A stretch of 64,000 bases of DNA from Planctomycetota bacterium (GCA_016207825.1 JACQZI010000005.1:124001-188000); one strand, 5' to 3'. Counted from the first letter of the stretch, positions 35,067 through 43,913 are shown. Notes: generated from the sequence alone by a model not told the origin. Program-made: numbers and translations.

Positions 35067-35303
35067 ATGCTGCCACAAATAGGCGAGACTGCCGGACAGG
35101 TCTGGTATGCACTGGGCAAAAACGGGAAGACACCTGCAAGCAAACTGGGGAAAATGCTCAATCTTTCCCCCGAACATGTGCACCTGGCAATAGGCTGGCT
35201 GGCACGGGAAAACAAAATTCATCTTTCCTTTGACGGCAAAACAGCCAATGCCGAACTGACGGACAGCGAAAAGAAGGCCTACGCGCACCACTGCAAGAAA
35301 TAA
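35067..35303 (+). CDS. Small winged-helix DNA-binding protein (DUF2582-like)
   Basis: 78 residues from ATG 35067, which has AGAAGGAGGGG just upstream; an earlier in-frame start is rejected. It reads MLPQIGETAGQVWYALGKNG, then SKLGKMLNLSPEHVHLAIGW and LARENKIHL, which is the winged-helix fold of the DUF2582 family. Possibly co-transcribed with the pseudopilin. It converges with the ABC exporter gene, leaving only two bases between stop codons. Regulatory targets unknown. Confidence 0.85.
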   Translation: MLPQIGETAGQVWYALGKNGKTPASKLGKMLNLSPEHVHLAIGWLARENKIHLSFDGKTANAELTDSEKKAYAHHCKK

Positions 35304-35305
35304 GC

Positions 35306-37108
35306 TTAAGCCTTGAACTGGAGCTTGTAGAGCTTGTAGTAGATGCCTTTTCTTTCCAATAGTTCCCGGTGGGTTCCCATTTCTTTCAACTCGCCGTGAT
35401 GTATCACCAAGATTCTATCCACGTTTTTGATGGTGGAAAGGCGGTGGGCAATGATGATGGACGTTCGGCCTTTTATCACCTTCTTTATGGCGTCCTGGAT
35501 ATAGCTTTCCGTTTCTACGTCGATGGAGGAAGTGGCTTCATCCAGAATCAATATCCTGGGATCGAAGACCAGTGCCCTAGTAAATGAAAGGAGCTGGCGC
35601 TGGCCCGTGGAAAAAGTGACGCCGCGCTCCGCAACCGAGCCCTCGTATTGGTTGGGCAATTGTTCGATAAACGTATCCGCATGGACATACTTCGCGATTT
35701 CCCGGCATTTCTCCAGGCTGATATTTTTCTCACCCAAACAGATATTGTCAAGGACCGTGCCGGAAAAGAGGAATACATCCTGGAGGACTATTCCCATCTG
35801 TTTCCGCAATTCGGACTGGCGCAGGTTACGGATATCCACTCCGTCGATAAGTATCCGCCCTTTGCCGACGTCATAGAACCGGGAAAGCAGGTTGATGATG
35901 GTGGATTTGCCGCTACCGGTTATCCCGACGATGGCGATGCTTTCACCGGGCTTGACCGAGAATGATATATTCTTCAGGACATAAAGAGGCGGGGCTTCCT
36001 TATTCTCATCCGAAGGATAGGCAAACCAGACGTCTTCAAACTTTATTTCGCCCTTTATTGCGGGCAAAGGAATCGGCTTTTCCGCATCGACGATATCTTC
36101 GGGCGTATCCATAATCTTAAACACCCTTTCAGCCGAAGCCATGGCGGACTGGAAAAGGGTGTATTTATCCGCCAAATCCTGTATCGGGTCGAAAAAGTGC
36201 ATGGTATAGGTCAGGAAGGTAACCAGGACGCCTAATTCGATGACTTTATCAAAAACCGCGCTGCCCCCGTAATACAACACCAGCCCGATAGAAACAGCCC
36301 TCATGATAGTTACCGAAGAAATAAACGAACCGTCATATTTAATCGAACGGTAGCATGCATCAAAATGCTCCTTGTTGATATCGTTAAACAGTTCCTGGTT
36401 TTTATCCTCCCGGTTGAATAATTTGGTGATGCGGATTCCCGCGACATTTTCCGCGATATAGGCGTTAATCCGGGCAAGTTTTATCCTGATATCACGGTAG
36501 GCATTGCGTATCCGCACTTTAAAGAAAAAGGTCAGCGGAATCAGGAATAACGCAATTGAAAGTGCGATTAAGGTCAAATAGATATCCATCCACCACATCA
36601 CGATAATAAGGCCGATAAGCATTACGACATCCTGGAAAACCGTAATCAGCCCGACCGAAAATAATTCGCTCAATGTCCCAATATCGTTGGTGACGCGGGT
36701 GACGAGGCGGCCGACCGGGTTTTTATCGAAGAACCGGAGCGACATTTTCTGCAGGTGGGAAAAGAGCCGCGCCCTCAAATCAAACATTATTTTCTGCCCC
36801 AGGTAGGCCAAAACATAGGTGGAAACATAATCGGTAAGCCAGCTTAAAAGCATCACCGCCAGGTAAAGTGCGGACAGGCTGTATAATTCCTGGAAATTCC
36901 TGGGCTTAATCCCTAAATCTATTATCAAGCCTATCAGCCTCGGCCCGGCAAGGAAACACGCGGTTGAAACCAGCACCAAAAAGAGCCCCAGTGCAAAGAC
37001 GGCGTAATATGGGCGGGCATAACCAAACAGCCTCCTCATGAGCGTATGGTCATACACCTTGCCGAGGATTTCATCATCCGCGTGATAACTTTTTCCGTGG
37101 CCTCTCAT
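35306..37108 (-). CDS. ABC exporter half-transporter, catalytic partner
   Basis: 600 residues: six membrane helices (about 40-330) then an ATPase domain. Walker A is GITGSGKSTIINLL near residue 390, Walker B ILILDEATSSID keeps the catalytic Glu, and the H-loop is IIIAHRLST. The signature loop is FSTGQ instead of LSGGQ. Together with the overlapping partner gene this fits a heterodimeric exporter of the TM287/288 or BmrCD kind. The substrate (lipid, peptide or drug) is unknown. Confidence 0.93.
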   Translation of the reverse strand: MRGHGKSYHADDEILGKVYDHTLMRRLFGYARPYYAVFALGLFLVLVSTACFLAGPRLIGLIIDLGIKPRNFQELYSLSALYLAVMLLSWLTDYVSTYVLAYLGQKIMFDLRARLFSHLQKMSLRFFDKNPVGRLVTRVTNDIGTLSELFSVGLITVFQDVVMLIGLIIVMWWMDIYLTLIALSIALFLIPLTFFFKVRIRNAYRDIRIKLARINAYIAENVAGIRITKLFNREDKNQELFNDINKEHFDACYRSIKYDGSFISSVTIMRAVSIGLVLYYGGSAVFDKVIELGVLVTFLTYTMHFFDPIQDLADKYTLFQSAMASAERVFKIMDTPEDIVDAEKPIPLPAIKGEIKFEDVWFAYPSDENKEAPPLYVLKNISFSVKPGESIAIVGITGSGKSTIINLLSRFYDVGKGRILIDGVDIRNLRQSELRKQMGIVLQDVFLFSGTVLDNICLGEKNISLEKCREIAKYVHADTFIEQLPNQYEGSVAERGVTFSTGQRQLLSFTRALVFDPRILILDEATSSIDVETESYIQDAIKKVIKGRTSIIIAHRLSTIKNVDRILVIHHGELKEMGTHRELLERKGIYYKLYKLQFKA

Positions 37109-38868
37109 TCAATCCTCTCCAAATCGCTGATTAATTCCTGCTGCCTGTAGAAACCGGAATACCTGCCTTTTTTGGCCAATAATTCCTGGTGGGAACCGGT
37201 TTCGACGATGCGGCCTTTTTCCATGAAGATTATTATATCCGCAATCTTCACGACCGGCAGGCGGTGCGAAATGATTACGGTCGTAATGCCGGGCAATACG
37301 GTCTTGAACCGGCTCAAAATCGTTTCCTCGGTTTCCACGTCCACGCTGGAAAAACAATCATCCAGGACGAGTATTTTGGGCTTCTTAGCGAGTGCTCGCG
37401 CAATGGTGATGCGCTGTTTCTGCCCGCCGGAAAGGTTTACCCCCCGTTCTCCCAGGAGCGTCTCGTATTTTTCCGGGAAGCTTTCGATATCCTGGTTAAT
37501 CATGGATAACTCCGAAGACTTCCTGATATTCGGCATCTCCGAATCGATCGTTTGAGACAGGCCGAACCCGATATTTTCTTTTATGCTTTCGGAAAAGAGA
37601 AATACGTCCTGCGGGGTGAATCCGATTCGCCTGCGGAGTTCCCCCAAATCATATTGCCTGATATCAACCCCGTCAATCAAGACGCTTCCTTCGGTCGGGT
37701 CAAAGAGCCGCGGGATGAGGTTTATCAAGGATGTCTTGCCGCAGCCGACCGGTCCCATAATCGCCACGGTCTTGCCCGCCGGTATTTTGAGGCTTACTCC
37801 GGCTAAAGCCGGTTCTTTCTGCACACTTTCCAGCCCAAGCCCCTGGTAGGCCAATCCGACGTTTTTAAACTCGATTGCACCCTCTATTTCTTTGGCGACC
37901 GGTTGCGCGGGCGAAACGATTTCCGCTTTCGCATTAAAGATTTCCCTCAAGCGCTGCATGGAAGCGGCCGAACGCTGGAATATGGAAATCGTCCAGCCCA
38001 GCGCCATCATCGGCCAGAGCAGCCTGCCCATATATAAAGTGAAAGCGACAAAAGTGCCCGGGGAAATGACCCCGTTAATCACTTCCTTGCCGCCGAAATA
38101 GAGAACCACCAAAATGCCCGCAGCAGCGCAAAAATGGAGCGTGGGTGAAAAAACCGCCTCCACTTTGGCAAGCGAAAGATTTTGATTCACATATTTGTCG
38201 TTTATCTCTTTAAAACCGGCTTTTTGGTTTTCCTCCTGGGCGAATGACTTCACGACGCGGATGCCGGCGAAGTTTTCCTGCGCGTATGTGCTTATTTCCG
38301 CCGAGGTCTCCTGTATATCCTTGAAACGATGGTGGATAAGATTCCCCATACGGTTGACGAAAAACGGCAGGAACGGCAATAGGAACATGCTCAAAATGGT
38401 GAGCTTCAGGCTCAGGAAAATCATTATCACCGGAACGGTGAATATATAAACGATGATATCCGCCCCGATAAAAAGCCCACGGGCATAAAACTGGCGCACG
38501 GCCTCGATATCGCTGGTCGCACGGGACATGATATCCCCGGTATAAGTCCGGTTAAAATAATTGCTGGAAAGGGTTTGCAGGTGGGAAAATAATTCCTCCC
38601 GGATATCGCGCGCCACCTTGAAGGAAGTCCCGAAGAAGAAAATACGGTACCAGTATCTGCCCCTTCCCTGGATGATGCCCAATCCGACGTAGATTATCGC
38701 ATACCATATAATAATTGCCAGCGCATTCGGCTTGGATAAATCGTCAATCGCGTATTTGATGACCAGCGGGAAAGCGACATCCACCAGGTCGACGATTCCC
38801 AGCAGGATTATCGCCATGAAAAACTGCCACCGGTAACGCTTGAAGTATATCCAAAAAGCCTTAAACAT
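37105..38868 (-). CDS. ABC exporter half-transporter, degenerate-site partner
   Basis: 587 residues: six membrane helices and an ATPase domain with Walker A GPVGCGKTSLINLI, a normal signature NLSGGQKQR and Walker B ILVLDDCFSSVD, where the catalytic Glu is Asp. The stop overlaps the partner's start by four bases, so the two are translated together. A TATATA box nine bases before the ATG suggests another leaderless start, but no good -35 box was found. Confidence 0.93.
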   Translation of the reverse strand: MFKAFWIYFKRYRWQFFMAIILLGIVDLVDVAFPLVIKYAIDDLSKPNALAIIIWYAIIYVGLGIIQGRGRYWYRIFFFGTSFKVARDIREELFSHLQTLSSNYFNRTYTGDIMSRATSDIEAVRQFYARGLFIGADIIVYIFTVPVIMIFLSLKLTILSMFLLPFLPFFVNRMGNLIHHRFKDIQETSAEISTYAQENFAGIRVVKSFAQEENQKAGFKEINDKYVNQNLSLAKVEAVFSPTLHFCAAAGILVVLYFGGKEVINGVISPGTFVAFTLYMGRLLWPMMALGWTISIFQRSAASMQRLREIFNAKAEIVSPAQPVAKEIEGAIEFKNVGLAYQGLGLESVQKEPALAGVSLKIPAGKTVAIMGPVGCGKTSLINLIPRLFDPTEGSVLIDGVDIRQYDLGELRRRIGFTPQDVFLFSESIKENIGFGLSQTIDSEMPNIRKSSELSMINQDIESFPEKYETLLGERGVNLSGGQKQRITIARALAKKPKILVLDDCFSSVDVETEETILSRFKTVLPGITTVIISHRLPVVKIADIIIFMEKGRIVETGSHQELLAKKGRYSGFYRQQELISDLERIE

Positions 38869-38926
38869 AAATTGTTTTTATATAAAATCGAGGGTTCCGA
38901 TCCGCTTAGGGTAAAAACAGCGGGCC

Positions 38927-39949
38927 TTAACTTCGCTTTTTCGGAATGCCTGATATTTGTTTCATTATCACATCAACCGATTTATAAACATTCGTCTTGC
39001 CGCTTAAAATCTCATCAACAGATTTATCGATAAGCGTCCTTATTTTTTTATCATTGCCGATAAAGTCCTCGAACTCCTTGAAAACGAGCGACTTTAGTTT
39101 CTCTTTGACGATAAGTTTGCGCTTCAGGGATAACTCCCCGCTTTCTTTCAAGTGATGCCAGCGCTCTTCTAGAAAACCCAGGACCTCCGTGATGCCGACT
39201 GAATTGATTGCCTCGGTCTTGAATATGGGAATAGCGGTTTTGCATCCATCCGAGAGCGAAGTCTTATTCCGGCAATTCAAGGATATTTCGCCCCCCGAAG
39301 TTTCACTTGGGGGACTCCATTTCATTTCGCACGTGTTCCTAATGGCATCTATCAGGTTATCCGCACCGGGCCGGTCGGATTTATTCATCACGATTACATC
39401 GGCTATCTCCATGATACCCGCCTTCATCGCCTGGATGGCGTCGCCTGATTCGGGCGAAAGGACGAGGATGGTCGTATCTACATTCTTGAATATCTCTATC
39501 TCGGACTGGCCCACCCCGACCGTTTCTATGATGACGTATGATTTGCCGGAAGCATCGATGATATCCGCCGCGTCGGAGGTGCTCCGGCTGATGCCGCCTA
39601 TCCAGCCGCGGGTAGCCATGCTCCTGATAAAAACGCCGGCATCAATCCCGATTTTCTGCATCCTGATACGGTCGCCCAGGATTGCCCCGCCGCTGAAGAT
39701 ACTCGAAGGGTCAATGGCGATAATGCCGACCGTTTTATTGCGCTTCCGCAAATTTATGGCCAGCTCGTCGACCAGGGTGCTTTTCCCCACGCCGGGCGGC
39801 CCAGTAATCCCTATCCGGTGTGCTTTACCCAGGTGCGGGTAAAGTGCTGATAAAAGCTTGGTGGATTTATCGGCGTCGTTTTCAACCAGCGAAATAGCCT
39901 TGGCCAAGCTCGGCTTATCTCCGGCTAAAATCTTTTTCTTATCAATCAT
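38927..39949 (-). CDS. meaB: MeaB/ArgK-type GTPase chaperone of B12-dependent mutases
   Basis: 340 residues. G1 is GPPGVGKSTLVDEL near residue 51; IDPSSIFSGGAILGDRIRM and ETVGVGQSE follow, then NKSD as G4. MeaB loads and protects methylmalonyl-CoA mutase and relatives; no mutase gene is in the window. It starts one base after the acyl-CoA dehydrogenase stop, so both belong to one operon, suggesting branched-chain or propionyl-CoA metabolism (inference). After NKSD an insertion of about 25 residues coincides with a hairpin-forming repeat (39292-39313). Confidence 0.92.
   Translation of the reverse strand: MIDKKKILAGDKPSLAKAISLVENDADKSTKLLSALYPHLGKAHRIGITGPPGVGKSTLVDELAINLRKRNKTVGIIAIDPSSIFSGGAILGDRIRMQKIGIDAGVFIRSMATRGWIGGISRSTSDAADIIDASGKSYVIIETVGVGQSEIEIFKNVDTTILVLSPESGDAIQAMKAGIMEIADVIVMNKSDRPGADNLIDAIRNTCEMKWSPPSETSGGEISLNCRNKTSLSDGCKTAIPIFKTEAINSVGITEVLGFLEERWHHLKESGELSLKRKLIVKEKLKSLVFKEFEDFIGNDKKIRTLIDKSVDEILSGKTNVYKSVDVIMKQISGIPKKRS
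39292..39313. repeat. In-frame hairpin element inside meaB
   Basis: Arms CCCCC and AAGT pair with ACTT and GGGGG around a TTC loop with one bulged G. It encodes part of SPPSETSGGEI on the minus strand, which is not typical of MeaB at this place. Confidence 0.5.
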
Positions 39950-39950
39950 T

Positions 39951-41120
39951 TTATTGGCGCGAAGAAACCCAGTTTTTGCCGAATAATTCCTTGTTTATGA
40001 CTATTCGCTGGATTTCTGACGTGCCTTCGTAAATTTCCGTTACTTTGGCGTCGCGGAAAAACCTCTCCACCGCAAACTCCTTGGTATAACCCATCCCGCC
40101 GTGTATCTGGACGGTTTCCTTGGCCGCCTTATTGCATACGGTCGAGGCGAATAATTTCGCCATGCAAGCCTCTTTTATATGGGGCTGTTTTTTATCTTTG
40201 AGCAAAGCCGCCTGGTAAGTCGAAAGCCGGGCGGCATTTATTTCTGTGGCCATATCGGCTATCTTCCACTGTATTGCCTGGAATTCCGCCAGTGCCTTGC
40301 CGAATTGTTTCCGCTCCTGCGCGTATTTCATCGCGGCGTCAAGGCATGCCTGGGCAATACCAACAGACTGCGCGGCAATCCCGATTCGGCCGCTGTTTAA
40401 AAGTTCCATCGCGAGATTAAACCCCTTGTTTTCCTCGCCCAGCATGTTTTCCGCCGGCACGGCGCAATCTTCCAAGACAATCTCGCTCGCTTTGGCGCCT
40501 TTTACGCCCATTTTTTCCTCGATTGTGCCAAGCTTAAAACCCTTGAATGACGGCTCAACCAAAAACGCGCTGATGCCTTTGCCCCTCAAAGATTTATCCG
40601 GATTGGTCCGGGCAAAGACAATCGAAACACTGGCAATCGGGGCGCTCGTGATAAAAATCTTGTTGCCATTAAGGATATATTGATTGCCTTTCTTGTCCGC
40701 TTTGGTAATAAGCGAAGCGGCATCGCTTCCGGAAGCCGGCTCGGTCAAGGCGTATGCCCCGATAATTTCCCCACCGCCAAGCTTGGGCAGGTATTTCTTT
40801 TTCTGCTCGGTTGTCCCATATTTTACCAGTGCGTTGCAAACAAGAGAATTATGGACGGACATGGTTACCGAGGTTGAGGCACAGACGCGGCTGATTTCTT
40901 CCAGGACCAAGACAAGTGAAAACGTATCCAGCCCCGCCCCGCCGAATTCATCCGGCACGATAATCCCCCAAAAGCCCAGTTCCGCCAGCTTCTTGATTAC
41001 TTCCTGCGGTATCCGCTCCTCGCGGTCTATTTGCTTGGCGTATTTGGAAAGGGTTTCTTGGGCAAATTCGCGTGCGGTATCCCTGATTAGCTTCTTCTCT
41101 TCATTCAATTCGAACAACAT
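39951..41120 (-). CDS. Acyl-CoA dehydrogenase (short/branched-chain type)
   Basis: 389 residues from ATG 41118-41120, the usual family length. A TTG at 41160-41162 is part of the -35 box and is rejected as start. FAD and substrate motifs: GAYALTEPASGSDAASL, NGNKIFITSAP, AQERKQFGKALAEFQAIQ, QIHGGMGYTKEFAVERFFRD and the catalytic Glu in EIYEGTSEIQRIVI. It oxidises acyl-CoA to the 2-enoyl-CoA and passes electrons to ETF, whose genes are not nearby. Operon with meaB; leaderless-type promoter. Confidence 0.94.
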   Translation of the reverse strand: MLFELNEEKKLIRDTAREFAQETLSKYAKQIDREERIPQEVIKKLAELGFWGIIVPDEFGGAGLDTFSLVLVLEEISRVCASTSVTMSVHNSLVCNALVKYGTTEQKKKYLPKLGGGEIIGAYALTEPASGSDAASLITKADKKGNQYILNGNKIFITSAPIASVSIVFARTNPDKSLRGKGISAFLVEPSFKGFKLGTIEEKMGVKGAKASEIVLEDCAVPAENMLGEENKGFNLAMELLNSGRIGIAAQSVGIAQACLDAAMKYAQERKQFGKALAEFQAIQWKIADMATEINAARLSTYQAALLKDKKQPHIKEACMAKLFASTVCNKAAKETVQIHGGMGYTKEFAVERFFRDAKVTEIYEGTSEIQRIVINKELFGKNWVSSRQ

Positions 41121-41130
41121 AAGGTCGTTT

Positions 41131-41158
41131 ATTATAGGATTAATTAGCCCACTGTCAA
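41131..41158 (-). promoter_or_regulatory. Perfect-consensus promoter of the acyl-CoA dehydrogenase-meaB operon (leaderless)
   Basis: TTGACA at 41153-41158 (minus sense), 16-bp spacer, TATAAT at 41131-41136. Ten bases to the ATG at 41120, so the expected leader is 3-4 bases. No Shine-Dalgarno site. Confidence 0.85.
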
Positions 41159-41198
41159 ACAAATCAATCCGCCATCGCTCCGGAACAACGACCGTTTA

Positions 41199-41283
41199 TG
41201 TCACTCTGAGCAGAGTAAAGAGCCTAATCCGTGAGAATAGATTCTTCTCCCGTCCCGCCTGGCGGGACCGGCTCAGAATGATA
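41199..41283. repeat. ~85-bp palindromic element with TGTCAYTCTGAGC ends
   Basis: The left end reads TGTCACTCTGAGC, the right end read on the other strand TATCATTCTGAGCC. The right half contains a GC-rich hairpin (GTCCCGCC/GGCGGGAC) followed by GAAGAATCT. It lies between two divergent promoters. A related half-copy lies in frame at 44877-44915. Confidence 0.75.
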
Positions 41284-41294
41284 TGATAAAATGT

Positions 41295-41322
41295 TTGACC
41301 GATTCGGATACTTCGATATAAT
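41295..41322 (+). promoter_or_regulatory. Promoter of the Fe-S/flavin fusion gene (near-leaderless)
   Basis: TTGACC at 41295-41300, 16-bp spacer, TATAAT at 41317-41322; 13 bases to the ATG at 41336. No Shine-Dalgarno site. Confidence 0.8.
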
Positions 41323-41335
41323 CTATTTAAGACGT

Positions 41336-43906
41336 ATGGTCACCATTAAAATAAACAATGCCGAATTAACCGTCGCGGAAGGATTAACCATCCTCAAAGC
41401 GGCGCTGGCGAATAATATCTATATCCCGCACCTTTGCGCACATCCGGATTTGCCGCCTTCGCAGGATTCAAGGACTTCCGATAAAATATTCCGCGGCGAC
41501 CTCAAATCAACTAATGAACCGGTGAACAATTTAACCGAAGTCATCGGCTGCCAGTTATGCCTGGTTAAAATAGGCGGGGTGGATAAGCCTCAGCGTTCTT
41601 GCGCCACGATAGTTAAAAACGGGATGTCCATAGAAACTGATACACCGGAATTATTGTCCCTTCGGAAGGACAATCTCTCTAAAATAATTGCCGAGCACCC
41701 GCATTCCTGCCTGACCTGCGCCCAGCATGAAGGCTGTTCCTTGACCCAATGCTCCAGCAACGTCCCTAATAACGAGCGGTGCTGTCCCAAATTCGGCAAA
41801 TGCGAACTGCAAAAGGTCTCCGAGTATATCGGCATCAAGGCAGAAACGCCCCGCTACAAACCCAAGGAGATGCCTGTTATCGAAATAGACCCGCTTATCA
41901 AGCGCAATTATAACTTATGCATCGGCTGCACCAGATGCGTGCGCACCTGCAAAGACCTGCGCGGGATAGAGGCATTGGGATTTGTCATAATCGGCGGCAA
42001 GGTTGTTGTCGGCTCGCATGAACCGGCGCTTAAGGATTCCGGATGCAAGTTCTGCGGAGCGTGCATAGAAGTCTGCCCGACCGGCGCGCTTATGGATAAA
42101 GATGTAAAATCAACCGAGCGCGAAACGGATTTAATCCCCTGCAAATACACCTGCCCGGCGGGCATTAATGTCCCTGAATATATCCGCCAAGTAAAACTGG
42201 GCAATCAGGATAAAGCATTGGAAGTGATAAAAGAATCGGTTCCGCTTCCCGCGGTTTTGGGGAATGTCTGCTTCCATCCCTGCGAGGAAGTCTGCCGCCG
42301 TAAGGAAGTTAACGAACCGATTGCAATCTGCGCACTCAAACGGTACGCAACAGATAATAGTACCGAAAAACCACAATCTAAAAACTCTAATCTAAAAACT
42401 AGCCACATTGCAGTGATTGGCTCAGGACCTTCCGGACTGACTGCCGCGTATTATCTTGCCAAAGAAGGTTATCCGGTAACCGTATTTGAATCACAGCCCA
42501 AGGCCGGCGGGATGATGCGTTACGGCATCCCGGCTTACCGGCTGCCTGATGAAATACTGGACGCGGATTTAAAACACATCACGTCAAGCGGTGTGGAGAT
42601 AAAACTGAACCAGACTCTCGGAAAAGATTTCACCGTGGAAAGCCTTAAAAAAGACGGATTTAAAACCATCCTTATTTCTACCGGCGCCCAGATGGCCAAA
42701 CAAATCCCGCTTAAAGGATTAAATCTAACATCTGATACCCAACAACTAACATCTGTATTATGGGCGATGGATTTCCTGCGCGGTGTCCGCCAGGGGAAAA
42801 AATACACAATCCCATCAAAAGTCTTGGTCATCGGCGGCGGGAACGTGGCAATAGATACAGCGCTTACCGCCAAGAGACTCGGCGCCAAGAGCGTTGAGAT
42901 GGCATGCCTGGAATCAGCCGATGAAATGCCCGCCCATGACTGGGAAATAGAACAGGCGCGCGAGGAAGGGATAACCATAAATAATTCCTGGGGTCCGGAG
43001 GAGCTTATCGGAGATTCCAACTGCGTCAAAGGCGTCTGCTTCACCAAGTGCACCGCGGTTTTTTCCGCCGAAGGCGGATCCGCCTTTGGCGGAGACTCTG
43101 CTAAACGCTTCAATCCCCAGTTTGACAAGTCCGTTACCCATAAAATAGAGGCGGATATGGTCATTCTTGCCATCGGCCAGAAACCGGATAAGGAATTGCT
43201 CCAAAAGATGGGATTGGATGTGGCAAATTCCGGCGCAATCAAGGTGGATGAAAATTCACTGGAAACAAATCAGCCCGGCATCTTTGCCTGCGGTGAAGCC
43301 GCGCATAATCCGAGCTCGGTCATCCAATCTATCGCCGAAGGAAAGAAGGTTGCCGTCTCGATTGACAAGCATCTCGGCGGCGACGGCAAACTTGTAACTT
43401 CTAGCATGAAACTTCTAACTCCTAATCCCCTCTTCGGCCGCGATGAATCCTTCTCCTCCTGGCAGCGCGTCAAGATGCCCACGAGACCGATAGCGGAAAG
43501 GGTAAATGATTTCGGGCAGATAGAAAAGGGGTTCAGTAAAGACAATGCGATAAAAGAAGCCGCGCGGTGCTTGCAATGCGATATGCGGTTCTGCATCACG
43601 CCGGTTACCTTCCCGCCCAAGAAAGAGTCGCACCTAAAGTTTGACGCCCAATCACTTGACGCAGTCCCGGAAAAGGAAGGCGTATATCAGTTGCTGGATG
43701 ACGCCAAGAACGTGCTGATTATAAAAGGGGTAGCAAACCTGAAAGAGGGACTGAAGGAACAGCTCTCAAATAGCAAGGCAAAGCATTTCACCTTTGAGCT
43801 TGAACCGTATTATACCAAGCGCGAAAGTGAATTGATACAGCATTATATCTCCCAGCACGGCAAGATGCCCGAAGGCTCAAGCAGTGAACTGGATGATTTG
43901 TTTTAG
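41336..43906 (+). CDS. NuoG-like Fe-S module fused to GltD-type flavin oxidoreductase and a GIY-YIG-like tail
   Basis: 856 residues from ATG 41336. Domain order: [2Fe-2S] ferredoxin (Cys34, 72, 75, 89); a NuoG His/Cys cluster (HPHSCLTCAQHEGC, about 118-131); two [4Fe-4S] motifs (CIGCTRCVRTC and CKFCGACIEVCP); a GltD N-terminal cysteine region (CKYTCPAGINVPEYI); an FAD fold (IAVIGSGPSGLTAAYYLA near 355); an NAD(P) fold (VLVIGGGNVAIDTALTAKRL near 497); a CLQCDMRFC cluster; and a tail of about 75 residues resembling GIY-YIG (EGVYQLLDDAKNVLIIKG, then TKRESELIQHYI) without the catalytic Tyr and Arg. It should shuttle electrons between NAD(P)H and ferredoxin-like partners, perhaps as an electron-input module for a hydrogenase or bifurcating complex. 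A palindrome is inserted in frame at 43064-43093. Confidence 0.88.
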   Translation: MVTIKINNAELTVAEGLTILKAALANNIYIPHLCAHPDLPPSQDSRTSDKIFRGDLKSTNEPVNNLTEVIGCQLCLVKIGGVDKPQRSCATIVKNGMSIETDTPELLSLRKDNLSKIIAEHPHSCLTCAQHEGCSLTQCSSNVPNNERCCPKFGKCELQKVSEYIGIKAETPRYKPKEMPVIEIDPLIKRNYNLCIGCTRCVRTCKDLRGIEALGFVIIGGKVVVGSHEPALKDSGCKFCGACIEVCPTGALMDKDVKSTERETDLIPCKYTCPAGINVPEYIRQVKLGNQDKALEVIKESVPLPAVLGNVCFHPCEEVCRRKEVNEPIAICALKRYATDNSTEKPQSKNSNLKTSHIAVIGSGPSGLTAAYYLAKEGYPVTVFESQPKAGGMMRYGIPAYRLPDEILDADLKHITSSGVEIKLNQTLGKDFTVESLKKDGFKTILISTGAQMAKQIPLKGLNLTSDTQQLTSVLWAMDFLRGVRQGKKYTIPSKVLVIGGGNVAIDTALTAKRLGAKSVEMACLESADEMPAHDWEIEQAREEGITINNSWGPEELIGDSNCVKGVCFTKCTAVFSAEGGSAFGGDSAKRFNPQFDKSVTHKIEADMVILAIGQKPDKELLQKMGLDVANSGAIKVDENSLETNQPGIFACGEAAHNPSSVIQSIAEGKKVAVSIDKHLGGDGKLVTSSMKLLTPNPLFGRDESFSSWQRVKMPTRPIAERVNDFGQIEKGFSKDNAIKEAARCLQCDMRFCITPVTFPPKKESHLKFDAQSLDAVPEKEGVYQLLDDAKNVLIIKGVANLKEGLKEQLSNSKAKHFTFELEPYYTKRESELIQHYISQHGKMPEGSSSELDDLF
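43064..43093. repeat. In-frame twin-hairpin palindrome inside the flavin fusion gene
   Basis: CCGCC-GAA-GGCGG and CCGCC-TTT-GGCGG around a GGATCC centre make a 30-base palindrome with one mismatched pair. Being exactly ten codons, it keeps the frame and encodes SAEGGSAFGG. Same layout as 6765-6793. Confidence 0.8.
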
Positions 43907-43913
43907 GCAATAA

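Noticed and set aside
34481-35303. Remnant of a type II secretion or pilus operon
   Set aside because: Only one pseudopilin is present; the neighbour is a winged-helix protein and no ATPase or secretin gene is near.
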